This document shows, piece after piece, positions 45,568 to 54,147 of a DNA stretch of 64,000 nt (within the stretch, counting starts at the first letter, position 1; the number at the start of each line of letters is the position of its first letter). This DNA is from Siderastrea siderea (lineage: Eukaryota > Cnidaria > Anthozoa > Scleractinia > Rhizangiidae), in contig OZ034971.1 of NCBI GenBank assembly GCA_964030785.1, positions 18,556,365 to 18,620,364 on the forward strand. The letters run 5' to 3'. The position numbers were made by a program, and so were the translations under genes. The notes under the pieces are model-generated. The model was not told the origin of the DNA, did no database searches, and saw only the letters and a program-made list of their open reading frames with translations.

Positions 45568-45736
45568 GTCCTACTCTGTCGACATGCCTTGTGAATTTCT
45601 TGCTTGTGACACCAGTTGGACCTGTGAAAGCAATTTTCGCAATATCACCTGACCAATACCGATCGAATACATGTTCTGTGGAAGGAATCATTTTTTTTGT
45701 TAAAGTTTCAGCAAATTTTATTGCATCCAACGGTTT

Positions 45737-45826
45737 GTCCAAAACACCAGTCCCTTTTTGTTTTTTCAAACCCAACTCTAACTTTTGTTTAGCATTGATT
45801 GCATTTCTTGCAGCCGCATGACCCCA
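45737..45826 (-). pseudogene. upstream fragment of the same Polinton 1 gene
   Basis: In the minus strand this reads a short helical, Ala/Lys-rich segment (HAAARNAINAKQKLELGLKK) ending at the LINE insertion point. The pattern is weakly like the region after the catalytic helix of parvovirus-type phospholipase A2 domains, as in the Polinton 2 gene at 59,790, but too little remains to be sure. It is cut on its 5' side by Polinton 2. Confidence 0.35.
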
Positions 45827-46384
45827 AGTAGTAAAGTGGGCTCACTAGGGGTGGTTTGCCTCGTTTTGATGTTGTCGGGGGTTGCTAGGGTGGTTGCTAA
45901 GGAAGGGATAAACCGCAGGCCATAGGGGGTGTGACGTCATAGAGGGGGATTGGGGCCAGGGCAGGGGACGCGGGGATCCCCTGGTGAATGGTAGGTGAAA
46001 TAACCAAAGTTGAGCATCGAGCAAGACACGCGCATGCGTCCATGTTTTGATGGTACCACAAGGTCAAGATGGTCTTTCTCTTATTATAGGTAAATGGTTT
46101 TGCTCGTAGTAGTATGGGGTGTCGGTCTGGTGAAATGAATCGAAAAGACCCACCCCCCTAACTTTTTAGACCAATGAGAGACTAGTGCCATGCCTTTTTA
46201 TCATGTGATCCCGGTCATGGATTTGGACCAATGAGAGAAGGGGTCAAAGGTCACTTGAGAGAAGGAAGTGGGGAAATGGGTGGTGAGCGGAAGTCACGTG
46301 GTTTGGGATGGGAAACCGCTGACCTTTACTTCAAATGGATGGTGGGCTTAGAAGACAAGGAAGAGGCAATTTGACTGATTCTAG

Positions 46385-46645
46385 TACTAGAAACAGGTTT
46401 GTTTATATATGACAAGAGAAAGACCATCCTGGCCTTCTGGTACACAAAAAAAAGAAAAAACATGTACGCATGCGCATGACTTGGGTTATTTCACCTACCA
46501 GCAGACCAGGAGGGATACTAGAAACAGGTTTGTTTATATATGACAAGAGAAAGACCATCCTGTCCTTGTGGTACACAAAAAAAGAAAAAACATGTACGCA
46601 TGCGCATGACTTGGGTTATTTCACCTACCAGCAGACCAGGAGGGA
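46385..46645. repeat. two tandem copies of a 131-bp unit
   Basis: TACTAGAAACAGGTTTGTTT starts at 46,385 and again at 46,516. Each copy continues through GACAAGAGAAAGACCATCCT, a poly-A-rich stretch and CATGTACGCATGCGCATGAC to CCAGCAGACCAGGAGGGA. They lie in the terminal, gene-free part of Polinton 2. Confidence 0.88.
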
Positions 46646-47135
46646 AAAAGGGATCACGGGCTCCGATCAGAAAAGAGAGGACATTTCGTGACGCTTACAT
46701 AACGTAGGTAAATAGGCCTCTGGCTAGGGTGGGAAACCGCTGACCAGTGATGAAAAAGGATCGCGGGCTCATTCAAGATGGCGGATGGAGGTCATGTGAT
46801 TTTTGTTGGGAAACCGCTGACCCGTGTTGGAAAAAAAAGGATCGCGGGCTCAGATCAGAAAAGAGAGGACAATGACATAGGGAATACATAGGGAATACAT
46901 AGGGAATACATAGGGTAATACATAGGTAATACATAGGGAATACATAGGGAATACATAGGGAATACATAGGGAATACATAGGGAATACATAGGGAAAAAAG
47001 GATCGCGGGCTCCGATCTGAAAAGAGAGGACATTTCGTGACGCTTACATGACGTAGGTAAATAGCCCTCTGGCTAGGGTGGGAAACCGCTGACCAGTCGG
47101 GGGAAAAATGGGGATCGCGGGCTCAGATCAGATTA
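46646..47135. repeat. reiterated terminal repeats of Polinton 2
   Basis: Repeated blocks: GGGAAACCGCTGACC (about 46,312, 46,731, 46,808 and 47,080), GGATCRCGGGCTC with GATCAGAAAAGAGAGGAC, and a block of about 95 bp from GGATCACGGGCTCCGATC to GGGTGGGAAACCGCTGACC, present at about 46,650 and 46,998. Such reiterated motifs in a gene-free end suggest replication or packaging signals, by inference. Confidence 0.8.
46879..46993 (+). repeat. AATACATAGGG minisatellite
   Basis: About ten head-to-tail copies of the 11-bp unit AATACATAGGG, with two slightly altered units near the middle. It sits between two copies of the larger terminal repeat. Confidence 0.93.
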
Positions 47136-47736
47136 AAAAAGACGCCATGTTGAAATCAATGACTTTTTAATCCTTTTCCTTGGGTGTGGTCACACGCCGC
47201 GTATCAACAGGGTGAAGGTGTGTCTTGGCAGGCGGCTCGATATCCGTAAGGGTAGGTTTGAAAGGTGGCAGGATCAATGGACATTCAAACAGCCAATGGG
47301 CAGCCTGCTCCCTTCAAACAAGGCAACACCATCCTCACTCTTCAACTCTCCAGAAAAAGTCAACGGACATGACGTTTTTTTTTTTTTTTTTTTTCATGTT
47401 CAGTTTTTATGGGACATTTTATTGTGAGTCAAGGCTGCTCTGAGTCAAGACAAATTATTTATGATGAACGTGCAAAACCAGTGTTGTCAGTTTTTTAAAA
47501 TTTTTTAATTAAAAGAGTTGATGTTTTTTACAAATGGTTGTCCGTGTCCATCTCTTGCCACGCGGGTCTTAGGAAAAATTGAAAAGCTATGTACAATTGA
47601 AAACTACAAATTGAAAGGCTATGTACAGATTGAAAAAATAAAAAATAAAAAAAAAAGCTATCTACCATGGAAAAAGTAAAAACTAAAAAATTGAAAAGCT
47701 ATGTACAATCGGAAAAAAATAAAAAGCTATGTACAA
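47136..47736. other. gene-free stretch with AT-rich short repeats
   Basis: A T20 run lies at 47,375-47,394. At 47,577-47,735 an AAAAGCTATGTACAATT-type motif occurs about five times in imperfect form among A-rich sequence, next to the 3' end of the SLOG-like gene, so it may include its 3' untranslated region. No coding. Confidence 0.6.
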
Positions 47737-48640
47737 TTACAAATGAAAGTCTTCGAGTTCCAGGCGTAATTGATCAATGTTCTCGGGTAGACAGAAGGTG
47801 CGATTGAATAAGGCTTGAATTTCTTCTCGGGTTTGGTTGTCGAGATCACGCGATCCTACCACGGCACTGCTTTGATGAAGGGTCGGCTTTTTGGGACCCC
47901 AAGGGACAAATTGACTGCCAGTGACCAGGGTGGCGGCATTCTCGTTGACTTGGTAGTAATGGTCCGAGCGGTACCACGATTGACTGGGCATATCAAAGAG
48001 ATAGACGGGTTTGCCTTGATCCAACGCCAATTGCACAGTCCAACCGGTGCCTCCTTTCACGCGTTTTTTATCCTGTTCCAAGATGCCAAACGCATAGAGG
48101 GTATGTGCTTTTTTGGCAATTTGATAATTGCGTTGCAGCAATTGCAGGGTGTAAAAATGACTCGGCATCCGTTTCCCTAGTTTCTCAGCCGCCTGGTGAA
48201 GATGCGGGTTGGCCAGCATGAGGACTTCCACGGTGGACGGGGTGATCAAAGTGGCTCGAGGATGGTTAGGGGGTACCAGGACTTCCACTTGCATCCCAAA
48301 CTGTTTGGCCAATTGTTCCACCAAGTCATCGGTGCCTTTGGCTCCCCCGGTGTATACACATGGCCATGACCCATGTGGAGTTCCATGGCCTCAAGATCTT
48401 GTTCTCCAATCATGTCGATGTCGGGGGGCATGCGTTGGGAAATACGTAGCCGGTGTCAGGTCCCACAATCACTAGAATCTCGGCGGGGGTCAACCCTAAG
48501 GCCAAAGCAAAATCAATGAGATGGTGATCACGGCACTGTTGGAACGTGAATCCCGCGGCCAGACCTCGTTTGACCCGTTCGGCCAAATAGTCGTTGGTCG
48601 AAGCAAAGTCCTCCCGCTTGAGATCTTGGTAGTAGTCCAT
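47737..48640 (-). pseudogene. SLOG-like (YspA/LOG-type) nucleotide-binding protein, broken by two frameshifts
   Basis: Three consecutive minus-strand frames together look like one Rossmann-fold protein: 48,640-48,410 (N terminus, with ILVIVGPDTGYVFP), 48,431-48,330 (middle) and 48,324-47,737 (C terminus). The C-terminal part contains GGTGWTVQLALDQGKPVYLFD, typical of SLOG proteins that bind nucleotide-like ligands, and the middle joint lies at a GG(A/E)-rich glycine motif. Frame is lost at a C6 run near 48,424-48,430 and at an ACAC repeat near 48,345. The reaction is unknown; SLOG proteins include deoxyribosyltransferase-like enzymes and ligand sensors. It is transcribed divergently from the GRF protein gene. 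Frameshifts may be decay or assembly indels. Confidence 0.55.
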
Positions 48641-48862
48641 CCGCTTTGGAATGACAAGTCGGGGGACCCAGGGAGCTCCTTAAATAGGAACAGCGGACCA
48701 ATGGGAAGACAAGAGGACCGTTATATGGATAGGTAAAAGCTGACCAATGGGACGACGAGAGGCCCTTTTATGGCCATGAAAAGGTGAGAAATCTGACCAA
48801 TCCCAGGAAGGGCTCCAAGGTATAAAAAGCCAGGCAGCGTCGAGTGACATATCTTTAGCAGG
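48641..48862. promoter_or_regulatory. divergent promoter with CCAAT boxes and TATA box
   Basis: Between two divergent genes. GACCAATGGGA occurs at about 48,690 and 48,750, and GACCAATCCC at about 48,795, with a canonical GGTATAAAAAGCC at 48,820, about 40 bp before the GRF gene start codon. On the other strand a CTATTTAAGGAG string near 48,678-48,689 could be the TATA box of the SLOG-like gene. Spaced CCAAT boxes suggest use of host NF-Y. Confidence 0.65.
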
Positions 48863-49813
48863 ATGTCCGTCGATGTGAGCTTTGACCCTGTTTCTCCCGC
48901 GCGTCATCCGAATCCAGGTCGGAAGAGAAAATCAACCAAAAGCGTTCCCCCTGAGGAGAAGAAGAAGAAGAAGAATGACCCGGTAGTGACGCCTGAGGAC
49001 TGTGATCCTGTGGTCCGCGAGGTGGTGGAAGACACCCGAGCTGCTGTGGAAGACATGATGAAAGAATTGAATGACATGGTGGAGCAAACCATCCAAACAT
49101 CCCCGCCTGAATACATGGTGACGAACGTGTATGACAAAGCCCAAGACCTTCTTGCGCCCAGTTTGGTGGACTATATCGTATGTCCTTGCCATAACGTGCG
49201 TTTGGAGGCACGTCAATCTCAAAAGGGTTGGAAGTATGTGAAATGTCCCATGCAACCGTGTTTGCTGTTTTGCGGTCAAGATCAAGCCCCAGACTATATG
49301 AAAGCCGTGTATAGTCAACCTCATCCAGAAGTGTTGGACATGTGGAGTGGTTTGCAGTGCTTTTGCCGTGAACCCGCCACGCTGCAACAGAGTCATTCCA
49401 CCCAGAACCCCGATCGATTGTATGTGAGCTGTTCCAAGAAAAAGTGTGACTTCTTTCGGTGGGCCGATCAACCCATGGGTCCCGAGTACTGGAGTTGGTT
49501 TCATTACCATCCCCCCAAAAAAGCCGACGCACTCGCCGAACCACCGTTGTCCACCCGTGATGCTCAAGGGTATCCCAAGCGTGGGGTAGACATCCCAGGC
49601 CCTCCACCCCGAGTGAGAAGGAAAGAGGACGTGGAACGAGACCGTCCCTTGACAGACTATGAGAAACAGTTGTTGCGAGACATTCAAGATCTCAAGAACC
49701 GTCAAGAAATGATGGTAGCCCCAGCTCCACCGCCCCCCAAGTACAGTGACAGTGTAGAGAACTGGCAGAAAGGTTTAGAGACTGTCACCTATGACGGTCG
49801 TGGTCTATTTTAA
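48863..49813 (+). CDS. GRF zinc-finger protein
   Basis: A 316-residue, probably nuclear and DNA-binding protein. An N-terminal Lys-rich tract (GRKRKSTKS and EEKKKKKN, about residues 19-38) looks like a nuclear localisation signal. Two GRF-type zinc modules follow: CPCHNVRLEA...YVKCPMQPCLLFCG (about 107-138) and CFCREP...RLYVSCSKKKCDFF (about 169-205). The C terminus is proline-rich (APAPPPPKY). GRF fingers bind single-stranded DNA in host repair proteins such as APE2 and TOP3A, so a role in replication or end protection is plausible; this is inference. It is the first gene downstream of the CCAAT/TATA promoter. Intact, single exon. Confidence 0.7.
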   Translation: MSVDVSFDPVSPARHPNPGRKRKSTKSVPPEEKKKKKNDPVVTPEDCDPVVREVVEDTRAAVEDMMKELNDMVEQTIQTSPPEYMVTNVYDKAQDLLAPSLVDYIVCPCHNVRLEARQSQKGWKYVKCPMQPCLLFCGQDQAPDYMKAVYSQPHPEVLDMWSGLQCFCREPATLQQSHSTQNPDRLYVSCSKKKCDFFRWADQPMGPEYWSWFHYHPPKKADALAEPPLSTRDAQGYPKRGVDIPGPPPRVRRKEDVERDRPLTDYEKQLLRDIQDLKNRQEMMVAPAPPPPKYSDSVENWQKGLETVTYDGRGLF

Positions 49814-49950
49814 GAAAAAGAGAAAAAAAAAGAAAGCGGGTCCGGAAAAAGAGCATGATCGGTCGGGGCGCCGGCATTTTCCAAAATACGCACGCTCTTT
49901 TGATAACATGACCTGTCTATAAAGGTAGATGTGGTACGAATAAAATTAGT

Positions 49951-50328
49951 TTGACCATGGAGTCAGTGTGGTTGTGTTATGCATGGGAGGGTCTCTTGTC
50001 TCTGGTGCAATGGCAATGCCATCAAACCCTTTGCCAAATGTTATATGACCACCAACCGGGCGCCAAAATCCCCATTCCCCCTTGTCCTGAGGACACACAT
50101 CCTCTCCACGTCTTTGAAGAAACCCATGTGGACCTCAACCTGTATCGATGGGTGGTGTTTGTCTTATGGTTAAAAGCCCACCCGAACGCGTGGCGATGGT
50201 ATCGCATCATTCAAAAGGCGCATCCCAACACCGTCCCTTCCATACCGACCTTGTGGGATGAGTGCCAGAACGTATGGCACCTCGAAAGACCAAACGAACC
50301 AAACTCGATGTCTCGCAATCATGGTTGA
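49951..50328 (+). CDS. uncharacterised Trp/His-rich protein
   Basis: A 125-residue frame preceded by TATA-like CTATAAAGG (about 49,917) and an AATAAA-like string. It is rich in Trp, His and Cys, with a possible helical segment LYRWVVFVLWLKAHPNAWRWY (about residues 66-86). No family is recognised. Its 3' end overlaps the integrase start by 67 bp in another frame, as in compact virus genomes, which supports it being real. Confidence 0.5.
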   Translation: MTMESVWLCYAWEGLLSLVQWQCHQTLCQMLYDHQPGAKIPIPPCPEDTHPLHVFEETHVDLNLYRWVVFVLWLKAHPNAWRWYRIIQKAHPNTVPSIPTLWDECQNVWHLERPNEPNSMSRNHG

Positions 50329-51410
50329 ACCGTTACCACGATCCTCGAGCCCCCGGCAGTTTAGGAGGCGTGCAACGGTTTGCCAAGGCCCATCAGATTC
50401 CTTTGAAAAAAGCCCAACGGGTCTTGGAGCGGGATTTGGCCTACACCTTGCATAAACCACGACGTCGTCGTTTTCCCACCGTACCCGTGATCGTGGGAGG
50501 ATTAGATGATCAATGGGTCGCGGATTTAGTGGAAGTGCAACCGTTGGCTAAGTATAATCGGGGTATACGATACTTGTTGACCGTCGTGGATGTGTTGTCC
50601 AAGTATGCGTGGGTACAACCGTTGAAAGACAAAACCGGGGTAGCCTTGGTCCATGCCTTTGACAAGATTGTGAAACGACGTCAACCCAATCGATTGCAAA
50701 CGGATCGAGGGAAGGAATTTTATAATCGGACGTTTCAACGATGGCTTGACGAGCAAGGCATTCAACATTTTTCGACGGAAGGGGATGCGAAAGCCAGTAT
50801 AGTGGAACGATTTAACCGCACCTTGAAAGAACGTTTGTATCGTTATTTTACCGCTGCCAACACCTTACGCTTTGACGATGTCTTACCCGAGTTGGTGCAA
50901 GGCTATAATGCCACCCGTCATCGAAGTATTGGTATGGCCCCTCAAGACGTGACATGGGACAACGAAGAAGCCGTGTGGAAACGATTGTACAACAAACGAT
51001 TGAAAGGCCGGAAAAAACCTAAATTCAAAGTCGGAGATCGTGTACGTCTCAATAAGATTCATCGTACCTTTGAAAAAGGGTATCTACCCGGTTGGACCGA
51101 AGAAGTGTTTGTGGTGCATCGTGTGGTCCCGGGACCCGTGCCCACGTATAAGATTCACGAATGGGATGATACCCCCGTCCAAGGTACGTTTTATGAAGAG
51201 GATTTACAAAAAGTCCATGTATCCGACGTGTTTCGGATCGAAAAGGTACTTAAGCGACAAAAAGATCGTTGGTTGGTCAAGTGGAAAGGGTGGCCAGACA
51301 AGTACAATAGTTGGATAGCAAGCCAAGACGTGACGTCTCTCCAACCACCCAAGAGGAAAAGCCCACCCAAAGAGACAAGTCCCCCCAAAAGACGACGACG
51401 ACGTGACTAA
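50262..51410 (+). CDS. INT: DDE integrase with C-terminal chromodomain (Polinton 2)
   Basis: A 382-residue rve integrase. The catalytic acids are Asp in VADLVEV (about 87), Asp in LQTDRGKEF (about 146) and Glu in SIVERFNRT (about 182). After a linker and an SH3-like region (KFKVGDRVRLNK) comes a chromodomain (about 323-362: DVFRIEKVLKRQ, WLVKWKGWP, NSWI), then a Lys/Pro/Arg tail (KSPPKETSPPKRRRR). The chromodomain probably directs insertion to methylated-histone chromatin, as in chromoviruses and many Polintons. The start at 50,262 is the first Met; 50,274 (MAPRKTKRTK) is also possible. It is followed 3 bp later by the first minor capsid candidate. Confidence 0.93.
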   Translation: MPERMAPRKTKRTKLDVSQSWLNRYHDPRAPGSLGGVQRFAKAHQIPLKKAQRVLERDLAYTLHKPRRRRFPTVPVIVGGLDDQWVADLVEVQPLAKYNRGIRYLLTVVDVLSKYAWVQPLKDKTGVALVHAFDKIVKRRQPNRLQTDRGKEFYNRTFQRWLDEQGIQHFSTEGDAKASIVERFNRTLKERLYRYFTAANTLRFDDVLPELVQGYNATRHRSIGMAPQDVTWDNEEAVWKRLYNKRLKGRKKPKFKVGDRVRLNKIHRTFEKGYLPGWTEEVFVVHRVVPGPVPTYKIHEWDDTPVQGTFYEEDLQKVHVSDVFRIEKVLKRQKDRWLVKWKGWPDKYNSWIASQDVTSLQPPKRKSPPKETSPPKRRRRRD

Positions 51411-51413
51411 ACA

Positions 51414-52457
51414 ATGACGTTCGTCCCCAACTCTTCGTTTTACGTGACGTTGATGAGTCATGCGAGTACCAAAGAGTTTCCTGGGAACAAGAGTCATCAT
51501 TTCAGAAACCGATTGCCTAAACCTATCCGATTTGTGGGACGAGGATGGATGGTGGGTATGGTGAGTTTATCCTTACCCATCATTCCAGTGATAGCGGAAG
51601 AAGGAGGAGTGGGCGATTCCCATCCTCTGTTGTATGTACGATGGCACGAACGGGTGTATACCAAAGACGATCAAGGGAACGATCGCTGGTACCATGAACG
51701 TCGCGAATTCACTGTCTACGGTCGAGATATGAGAAAGGAGATGGCCTCGTCGACGGGATCGCACTTTTTTCATCAACTGGTGTACCGTTACGAGCAAAGC
51801 CGTGCGAAACAAACCGCCCCCAAAAACAAATGGGCGGAGGACAATGGCGTCAAATTGGTTCCGACCTTTGAATGGACCTCCGAAGGGGATTTGTTGTTGA
51901 ATACCACCAATGTGGATTACAAACGACAAGTAGCGCACGTGTCATGGGGCAGAACCTTGGCCCTGAGAATGGGATGGATTGAACAAGTGTCGACGGGCGT
52001 GTATCGATTGGGTCCGAATCTCTTGCAAGAATTTCAAGGCATTTCCACCATTCCCACCCTGACGGATGTCCGCGATACCAGCAACAAGCCCATCTTTTGG
52101 AAAGTGGAGGGGGATTATCTGAAATTGAGTCTATCGTGCCCTTGGCGGTTTGTGAATTTGAACAAGACCTTTCGTCCCTCGTTGGAATTTCCCTCCACGC
52201 GTCCTTTGCACGTGTATTGTGATGTAGGGACCAGCAGCATGGTAGGGGGTCGTATCACGGATCTCTTACGAGAAATCAAGTACCAGCCTCAAAACACCAC
52301 CCACTTTGAACCTCGACATATTCAATATATCCCAGTACGCAATGAAGTGGTGGAAATCGTGGAAACCCAGATGGCCGAAACCAATGGGGATCTCGTGAAA
52401 TTTGGTGAAGGGCGTACCATCCTGACCCTCCACTTTAAAAGGGAAGTCGTGGTGTGA
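51414..52457 (+). CDS. penton-like minor capsid protein candidate, paralogue 1
   Basis: A 347-residue protein beginning with SFYVTLMSHASTKEFPGN and FVGRGWMVGMVSLSLP (about residues 8-57), a signature found in Polinton minor capsid (penton, single jelly-roll) proteins. The C-terminal part has LHVYCDVGTSSMVGGRITDLLREI and RHIQYIPVRNEVVE (about 260-320). It is paralogous to the next gene along its whole length (shared N and C termini, about equal length), with greater divergence in the middle. Identification rests on motif memory, not on a search; another virion role is possible. Confidence 0.68.
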   Translation: MTFVPNSSFYVTLMSHASTKEFPGNKSHHFRNRLPKPIRFVGRGWMVGMVSLSLPIIPVIAEEGGVGDSHPLLYVRWHERVYTKDDQGNDRWYHERREFTVYGRDMRKEMASSTGSHFFHQLVYRYEQSRAKQTAPKNKWAEDNGVKLVPTFEWTSEGDLLLNTTNVDYKRQVAHVSWGRTLALRMGWIEQVSTGVYRLGPNLLQEFQGISTIPTLTDVRDTSNKPIFWKVEGDYLKLSLSCPWRFVNLNKTFRPSLEFPSTRPLHVYCDVGTSSMVGGRITDLLREIKYQPQNTTHFEPRHIQYIPVRNEVVEIVETQMAETNGDLVKFGEGRTILTLHFKREVVV

Positions 52458-52470
52458 AGAAGAAGACAAA

Positions 52471-53520
52471 ATGTCGTTCTACGTGACGTTACCGAGTCAT
52501 GCCAACCGACGTGAATTTCCCAACAACCAAGCCAATTCCTTCAAGATTCGTTTACCTCAACCGTTACAGCTCACGGGAGGTGGATGGCAAGTGGGGTTGA
52601 GTGCCATTTCCTTACCGGATGCTCGCGTCAATTTGTATGAGTTGGTGAAGAAAAATGGGTACGTCATGGGGGTGTCCTGGGGCCAAACCTATCCCAAACC
52701 GGGTGGAAAAGACGGGGAAATGACCTCGCGAGTAGACACCGCGCGAAGCATCATCAATGACGTGAAAGATTTGGATTGGGTGGTGGATGGCGTGAGTTTC
52801 ATGAAAGCCACCATTGCTCACTTGGAACAACAACGTATGGAAATGGCCATTCAAGGCGGCCGGTTTACCAATGATCAAGGCAAACACACCTACGTCAAGT
52901 TTCGTTGGGAAGGCGAGGATCTGCTCATCGACAACACGAATATCTGCCATTGCGGCACCGGCACGCCAGCCCTGACCATCTACACCAAGTTGGCTCTCAA
53001 GATGGGATGGTTACGTAAAATTGACAATGTGTTGATTTTGGGGCCAAACTTACAACAAGAATTCATGGGGGATCAAATCCCCAACATGACAAAACCCGCT
53101 GACAATGATTGGAATGATGTCACCGACGGTCAGGGGAACGCGGTCTTTTGGACGGTGCGTTCTATTTTACCGGATTATTTACAATTGAGTATGAGTTGTG
53201 GGTGGCGTTTCACCAACTTGAATGTGGCATTTCGGGCGGTGGTGGGTGAACCCACACGATCGTTGCACGTGTACTCCGACGTGGCAGGCAGCACTGTGGT
53301 GGGCAATCGCGTGACTGATTTGTTGCGTGAAATCCAGTACAAGCGAGAAGCACGCGGCAACCTGTACTTTGAACCGTTGCACATTCAATACATGTCTCTT
53401 CGTAACGAGGTGGTGGAAATGATTCACGTTCAAGTGGCTGAAACGATTGGTAGAGGAGGAGACTTGGTCAAGTTTGGTGAAGGTCATACCATTGTCACGT
53501 TACACTTCAAAAAGACATAA
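52471..53520 (+). CDS. penton-like minor capsid protein candidate, paralogue 2
   Basis: A 349-residue tandem paralogue of the preceding gene, 13 bp downstream: MSFYVTLPSHANRREFPNN, GGGWQVGLSAISLP, and LHVYSDVAGSTVVGNRVTDLLREI near the C terminus. It keeps the Polinton consensus (FYVTLPS, GLSAISLP) better than paralogue 1, so it may be the ancestral form while copy 1 has specialised, for instance for a different vertex or receptor. That last point is inference only. Confidence 0.72.
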   Translation: MSFYVTLPSHANRREFPNNQANSFKIRLPQPLQLTGGGWQVGLSAISLPDARVNLYELVKKNGYVMGVSWGQTYPKPGGKDGEMTSRVDTARSIINDVKDLDWVVDGVSFMKATIAHLEQQRMEMAIQGGRFTNDQGKHTYVKFRWEGEDLLIDNTNICHCGTGTPALTIYTKLALKMGWLRKIDNVLILGPNLQQEFMGDQIPNMTKPADNDWNDVTDGQGNAVFWTVRSILPDYLQLSMSCGWRFTNLNVAFRAVVGEPTRSLHVYSDVAGSTVVGNRVTDLLREIQYKREARGNLYFEPLHIQYMSLRNEVVEMIHVQVAETIGRGGDLVKFGEGHTIVTLHFKKT

Positions 53521-53555
53521 AAAGGGGGTGGCCAACGGAGTGTCCCAATCACAAA

Positions 53556-53747
53556 ATGCCCAAGACAAGAGTGCGTCGAACGAGACGAAGGAGAAGAAGG
53601 CAACGAGGGGGTTTATTCCCACTGGCCGCCCTTATTCCAGCCTTGATCGCTGGAGGGAAAGCCTTGGCGTTGGGTGCTGCGGGTGGTGCAGCGAGTTACG
53701 GGGCTAAAAAAGGGTTGGAAGCCGCTTTTCGGAAAAGAAGACGATGA
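53556..53747 (+). CDS. pX/mu-like basic virion peptide
   Basis: 63 residues: Arg-rich N terminus (RRTRRRRRRQRGG, 7-19), then a hydrophobic glycine/alanine helix (LFPLAALIPALIAGGKALALG, 20-40) and a basic tail. The layout matches adenovirus pX/mu-like precursors: a basic DNA-condensing part, a GG processing site and a membrane-active hydrophobic part. QRGG|L is the likely cleavage point for the encoded adenain-like protease. Confidence 0.7.
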   Translation: MPKTRVRRTRRRRRRQRGGLFPLAALIPALIAGGKALALGAAGGAASYGAKKGLEAAFRKRRR

Positions 53748-53820
53748 TGACGCTATAAAAAGAGACGAGTCCTGTGACACAAACCAAACGTGATCTTTGG
53801 TAACGCGTGAAGATGACACA

Positions 53821-54147
53821 ATGCGTGGGGGAAGTTTGACACGATTTCGGACCGACGAGTGGTATGATCAACAAGGCAAAGGGTTGGTGACGGATCTCTT
53901 GCGTGGGGGGTTCCAAGGCCTTAAAAGCACGCGAAATCCTTTAAAACTGCCTAGTAATATCAAGAGAGGATTGGAAACAGGTTTGACACGAGGTATCAAA
54001 CGCAAAGCCGAAGACGTCATTAAAAAAGAAATCACCAAACAAGCCAAGAAAGCGTTGAGTCATAAGAGCGTGAAAGACGCCGTGCGTGTGGCCAGTGCTT
54101 TGTTTCCCAAACAAACCAAACGTGCACGTGATATTTTTGGAGTGTAA
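53821..54147 (+). CDS. basic core/minor virion protein
   Basis: 108 residues from MRGGSLTRF; a longer frame from 53,797 exists, but the start just before MRGG fits the processing-site pattern of its neighbours. The middle has IKRKAEDVIKKEITKQAKKA (helical, basic) and the end is TKRARDIFGV. TATA-like GCTATAAAAAGAG at 53,751-53,763 lies about 65 bp upstream. The start-stop overlap TAATG with the next gene shows tight coupling. It may correspond to an adenovirus pVI- or pV-like structural protein; unproven. Confidence 0.62.
   Translation: MRGGSLTRFRTDEWYDQQGKGLVTDLLRGGFQGLKSTRNPLKLPSNIKRGLETGLTRGIKRKAEDVIKKEITKQAKKALSHKSVKDAVRVASALFPKQTKRARDIFGV

Larger units (their letters stand above)
40211..45736 (-). 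mobile_element. Tx1/L1-like LINE retrotransposon
   Basis: A 5.5-kb minus-strand LINE with ORF1, ORF2 and a 3' poly-A tail (poly-T at about 40,213-40,246). GTCCAAAA at 40,203-40,210 and again at 45,737-45,744 is a candidate 8-bp target-site duplication, which would set the ends as given and make it full length. It lies inside a Polinton 1 gene. The stretch 40,247-40,559 is its 3' untranslated region; 44,304-44,709 separates ORF1 and ORF2. Confidence 0.78.
34394..45826. mobile_element. Polinton 1 (left part), interrupted by a LINE and Polinton 2
   Basis: A Polinton/Maverick-like element with PolB (+), integrase (-), a zinc-ribbon protein (+) and a minus-strand gene whose two pieces lie at 40,121-40,210 and 45,737-45,826. 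No capsid, protease or ATPase gene of this element is in the window; they may lie beyond Polinton 2. Compared with Polinton 2 it is more AT-rich and its proteins are clearly different, so the two are separate lineages. Confidence 0.7.

Noticed and set aside
45530..45736. 80-codon minus-strand ORF as part of the Polinton 1 gene
   Set aside because: The candidate LINE target duplication at 45,737 places this stretch inside the LINE 5' UTR; kept open as a possibility only.
46879..46993. CRISPR-like array
   Set aside because: Units are 11 bp with no spacers; it is a simple minisatellite.
47737..48640. Programmed ribosomal frameshifting in the SLOG-like gene
   Set aside because: Two separate shifts within 100 bp, at a C-run and an ACAC repeat, fit indels better; no slippery heptamer with a following pseudoknot was apparent.
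48932..49705. 257-codon minus-strand ORF opposite the GRF protein gene
   Set aside because: Antisense shadow of a well-supported zinc-finger gene; the composition shows no motif of its own.
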